64,000 nt of DNA, taken from NCBI GenBank assembly GCA_017644045.1, contig JAEPMI010000014.1, forward strand, positions 62,001-126,000, given 5' to 3'. Below, one piece after another: positions 61,339 through 64,000 of this stretch. A program made the position numbers and the translations under genes. The notes under the pieces were generated by a model that saw only the letters and a program-made list of their open reading frames with translations, searched no databases and had not been told where the DNA came from. How positions within the stretch are numbered: the stretch's first letter is position 1; each line of letters opens with the position of its first letter. The stretch is from Deltaproteobacteria bacterium (GTDB taxonomy: Bacteria > Myxococcota_A > Polyangia > Polyangiales > Houyiibacteriaceae).

Positions 61339-62250
61339 GTGCTGCTGCCGGCCAAACGCCAGTTCGTCTTCACTCGGGTGGTCTTCCTCTGGCAGTGGAA
61401 GCGGTCTCTCTTCTTCCTGCTCTCGGGGCTGGCGGTCACGGCGTCGGTCGAGGTCTGGTCGCTGACCTTCCTCGAGCTCCCGACCCTCCCGCTCTCGGTC
61501 GTGGGTGCGGCCATCGGCATCTTCGTCAGCTTCCGGACGAACCAGGCCTACGACCGGTGGTGGGAAGGGCGGAAGCTCTGGGGCGCGATGATCAACCAGT
61601 CGCGGCACTGGGCGTCGCAGGCCACGAAGTACATCGACGACCCGCACGTGCGTCGGCGTCTGGTGCACCGACACACGGCCTACGTGCATGCGCTTCGCCG
61701 TCTCCTTCGGAAGCAAGATCCCTTCGACGACGACGACTTCCTCGGGCGGATCCTCGTGGCCGGCGACGACGTCGAGTCGCTGCGGGGCGAGTCGAACCTC
61801 ACCCACGCGCTCCTCGACAGGCAGCTCGAGGAGCTCGTCGCGCAGAGCAAGCTGGGGAAGCTGAGCGACCTCCAGCTCCAGTCGATGGACGAGACGCTGC
61901 GTGAGCTGGTGAGCATCCAGGGCGGCTGCGAGCGCATCAAGAAGACCCCGATGCCGCCGCTCTACGGCCTGCTCGCGAACCGGTTGGTCGAGCTCTACGC
62001 GTTCCTCTTGCCGCTGGCAGTGGTGGAGCGGATGGGCTGGTGGACCATCCCGGTGAACCTGCTCGTCTGCACCGCGTTCTCGCTCATCGCCGAGGCGGGC
62101 CGGGTGCTCGAGGATCCGTTCACGCTCTACTACAACGGGCTTCCGCTCAGCGCGATCAGCCGGATGATCGAGGTGAACGCCCGGCAGCGCCTCGGCGAGA
62201 CCGAGCTGCCGCCGATGCTCACGCCGGACAGCTCCGGCCTGCTCATGTGA
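61339..62250 (+). CDS. Bestrophin-family anion channel
   Basis: The product is 303 residues from GTG 61339. The motif V-S-F-R-T-N-Q-A-Y-D-R-W-W-E-G-R-K-L-W-G near residue 64-83 is diagnostic of bacterial bestrophins (YneE). Four membrane helices, a long amphipathic middle and a C-terminal D-P-F-T (residues ~255) complete the pattern. Prokaryotic members form pentameric chloride or sodium channels. Confidence 0.9.
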   Translation: MLLPAKRQFVFTRVVFLWQWKRSLFFLLSGLAVTASVEVWSLTFLELPTLPLSVVGAAIGIFVSFRTNQAYDRWWEGRKLWGAMINQSRHWASQATKYIDDPHVRRRLVHRHTAYVHALRRLLRKQDPFDDDDFLGRILVAGDDVESLRGESNLTHALLDRQLEELVAQSKLGKLSDLQLQSMDETLRELVSIQGGCERIKKTPMPPLYGLLANRLVELYAFLLPLAVVERMGWWTIPVNLLVCTAFSLIAEAGRVLEDPFTLYYNGLPLSAISRMIEVNARQRLGETELPPMLTPDSSGLLM

Positions 62251-62256
62251 GGCGGG

Positions 62257-64000
62257 TCAGCCCCACTGTCCGCTGGACTTGAAGATCCCGAAGAGCTTCC
62301 GGAAGAAGCGACCGATCTTGGTCTTCGGCGGGTGCCAATCGTCCGGCACCGCGGGGCCGGAGTAGGAGCCCAGGTCACTGAGCACTTCGGCCAGCGGCCG
62401 TTCGCGCTCGAGCATCACCTCCACCGTCTCCCCGGTGTCCTCGATGACGGCCTCGACCGCCATCACGCACGTCTCGTCGAAGGCGATACGGATGCGCGCC
62501 TTGCCCCCGTTGCGAAGGCGCTCGTCCTGGGCGACCAGCGTGCAGAGGTACTCGTTCCGCGACACGTCCTGCGCCTCGCCCTGGAAGAGCGGGACCTGGA
62601 CCAGGCCGCGACGGTCGCCGCCGAGGCTGAGCTCCCGCTCGAAGGGAAGGCGGACGTTGCGCTTGGCGAGTGGCACGAAGCGTCGGCCGTCCGCGGCGTG
62701 TCCAACGGTCATGGGGAGCAGGTCGATCAGCGTGGGTGCGTCGGGAGAACCGATCTCGCCCGCGAGCATCGCGGCGCCCAGCGCGACTGCCTCGTCGGGG
62801 TTGATGCGCTTGCTGGGCCGCCGGCGGAAGAGCTCGGCCACCGCGGCTTGTACTGCGGGGATGCGCGTGGTCCCACCGACGAGCACCACGTCGTCGACCT
62901 CCGAGGGCAGGATCCCAGCCGAGAGCATGATCCCCTTGGCCACCGCGAGCGTGCGCTGGACCAGCGGCGCCGTGAGCTCCGCGAACTCGGCGCGGGTGAC
63001 CGAGACGAAGAGGTCGCGCTTCGGCTCGCGGGTGAAGTCCGTGAGCCGCACGTCGTACTCGGTGCGCGCGGTCAGCGCGCGCTTGCAGGTCTCGGCGGCC
63101 TCTCGGAGCCGGGCGATCTGCTGGGGGCTGGTCTCGAGCCCCTCGAGGCCTTCGACCGCGATGAAGCGCTCGAGGATGAACGACGCCAGCGCGTCGTCGA
63201 AGTCCGTGCCGCCCACGAAGTTGTCGCCGCCGGTCGCGACGACCTCGAAGCGCTCGTCTCGGATGTCGACGATCGAGAAGTCGAAGGTCCCGCCGCCGAA
63301 GTCCCACACGGCGATCCGCGCTTCTTCGTGGCGCGCATGTCCGTAGGCGACGGCCGCGGCAGTCGGCTCGTTGACCAGCCGATGCACGGCGAGCTCGGCT
63401 TCGTCCGCGGCGCGACGGATGGCCTCGCGCTGCACCTCGCTGAAGTACGCCGGGACGGTGATGACCGCGGCCCGGACCTCCAGGCCCAGGAAGTCCTCGG
63501 CGGTGCTCCGGACCTCACGCAGGATGCGCGTCGCGATGGCGTCCATGCTGACCACCTCGTCGCCCAGGTCCACGCCGAAGCGCTGGCCTTCGGCTTCCGC
63601 GAGCGGGTACGCGAAGTGCGCCTGGAACTCCGCCGCGAGCGCCGGAGTGTAGGTCCGACCGATGAGCCGCTTGGTGCCGTAGACCGTGCGCTCGGGGAAG
63701 AGGATCTGGCGGTCCGAGGCTCGCTGTCCGATGTGGACGCGCCCGCCCTCGTCGAAGTTGAGCATCGACGGGATGGTGTTGCCGCCCGTGCGGCCGGGGA
63801 TGATCTGTGGTCGGCCGTCGTTGCACCACGAGGCGCAGGTGTTGGTGGTGCCGAGGTCGATGCCGATGATCACCTGGTCGATCGAGGGCACCAGCGCCTC
63901 CCGCTTGGCGTCGCTCGTCGGCCGCGTGGGCGCCTTGCTCGGCGCAGGGTTCTTCGTGACGACCGCAGGCTTCTCCGGCAGCGAGCGTCGCGATGGTGGC
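62257..64000 (-). CDS. Hsp70-family (DnaK-like) ATPase, 5' end beyond window
   Basis: The nucleotide-binding domain starts I-I-G-I-D-L-G-T-T-N-T-C (phosphate 1), with W-D-F-G-G-G-T-F-D (phosphate 2) and V-V-L-V-G-G-T-T-R-I-P (adenosine motif), followed by a shortened substrate-binding region ending in a basic patch (R-F-F-R-K-L-F). A GTG at 63891 could start it, but the frame stays open to the window edge and encodes a Pro/Lys/Thr-rich leader (V-V-T-K-N-P-A-P-S-K-A-P-T-R-P-T), so the gene probably begins outside. It is a DnaK paralogue rather than the main chaperone, because the C-terminal lid is missing. Confidence 0.85.
   Translation of the reverse strand, partial: PPSRRSLPEKPAVVTKNPAPSKAPTRPTSDAKREALVPSIDQVIIGIDLGTTNTCASWCNDGRPQIIPGRTGGNTIPSMLNFDEGGRVHIGQRASDRQILFPERTVYGTKRLIGRTYTPALAAEFQAHFAYPLAEAEGQRFGVDLGDEVVSMDAIATRILREVRSTAEDFLGLEVRAAVITVPAYFSEVQREAIRRAADEAELAVHRLVNEPTAAAVAYGHARHEEARIAVWDFGGGTFDFSIVDIRDERFEVVATGGDNFVGGTDFDDALASFILERFIAVEGLEGLETSPQQIARLREAAETCKRALTARTEYDVRLTDFTREPKRDLFVSVTRAEFAELTAPLVQRTLAVAKGIMLSAGILPSEVDDVVLVGGTTRIPAVQAAVAELFRRRPSKRINPDEAVALGAAMLAGEIGSPDAPTLIDLLPMTVGHAADGRRFVPLAKRNVRLPFERELSLGGDRRGLVQVPLFQGEAQDVSRNEYLCTLVAQDERLRNGGKARIRIAFDETCVMAVEAVIEDTGETVEVMLERERPLAEVLSDLGSYSGPAVPDDWHPPKTKIGRFFRKLFGIFKSSGQWG

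Noticed and set aside
1-64000. CRISPR array, rRNA, tRNA or integrase
   Set aside because: No regularly spaced repeats, ribosomal RNA stretches, complete cloverleafs or tyrosine/serine recombinase genes were seen on either strand.

Overview
The window looks like chromosomal DNA of a high-GC myxobacterium (phylum Myxococcota, order Polyangiales; a Sandaracinus-like lineage is possible but not proven). The signs are codon third positions that are almost all G or C, many lipoproteins with an L-A-C-G-D-D type lipobox followed by Asp/Gly-rich linkers, MopE-type Cys/Asp repeat proteins, a MYXO-CTERM-like sorting tail, DUF4388 and probable DUF2378 proteins, a Hanks-type kinase with a membrane tail, and many 1-4 base stop/start overlaps. 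No rRNA, tRNA, CRISPR array or prophage was seen.

Layout. 0-10.5 kb: surface and envelope genes (Cys-rich MopE-type lipoproteins, a tail-collar-like secreted protein, a TPR membrane protein, an M15 peptidase with PEGA/CarboxypepD-like repeats) plus a short inverted-repeat element. 10.5-14.9 kb: an L,D-transpeptidase gene whose 3' end is duplicated on the far side of a toxin-antitoxin-LRR module, then a MAPEG protein and a divergent AraC regulator. 14.9-20.1 kb: an SMP-30-like lipoprotein and a coupled operon dapF / pseudo-receiver-GAF-GGDEF-like protein / receiver-DUF4388 protein. 20.2-27.4 kb: a FliJ-like coiled-coil protein and an Ig-like lipoprotein on one strand; on the other a LolC/E-like permease with an acidic insertion, a membrane sulfatase-superfamily enzyme and a patatin phospholipase. 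27.5-31.6 kb: a three-gene amidoligase cluster (RLAN ATP-grasp, GCS2-type ligase, N-formylglutamate amidohydrolase) with endonuclease V overlapping its end. 31.7-40.7 kb: a propeller-like lipoprotein, a Ser/Thr kinase, queE, an EamA-like membrane protein, an LhgO-like oxidase, gltX and a CPBP protease.

40.7-48.8 kb is an accessory region with visibly lower GC: a giant LamG/G8/beta-helix lipoprotein, possible gene remains, an outer-membrane-barrel candidate, a truncated alpha/beta-hydrolase remnant, and one 689-residue gene that joins an Sll1717-like P-loop ATPase to a PD-(D/E)XK nuclease. That last gene is the best candidate here for an undescribed defence or conflict system. 48.9-64 kb returns to core-like content: family B DNA polymerase, a type-B carboxylesterase, a DUF2378-like protein, a GT2 glycosyltransferase, a PP2C-like protein lacking its metal ligands, a UvrD/PcrA helicase, a DUF1266 protein, a bestrophin and an Hsp70-family protein that runs off the right edge.

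The genes do not form one pathway. Local units that probably work together are the toxin-antitoxin-LRR module, the amidoligase cluster, the dapF signalling operon and the lolC/E-sulfatase-patatin operon. All calls come from reading the sequence; no database search was possible.
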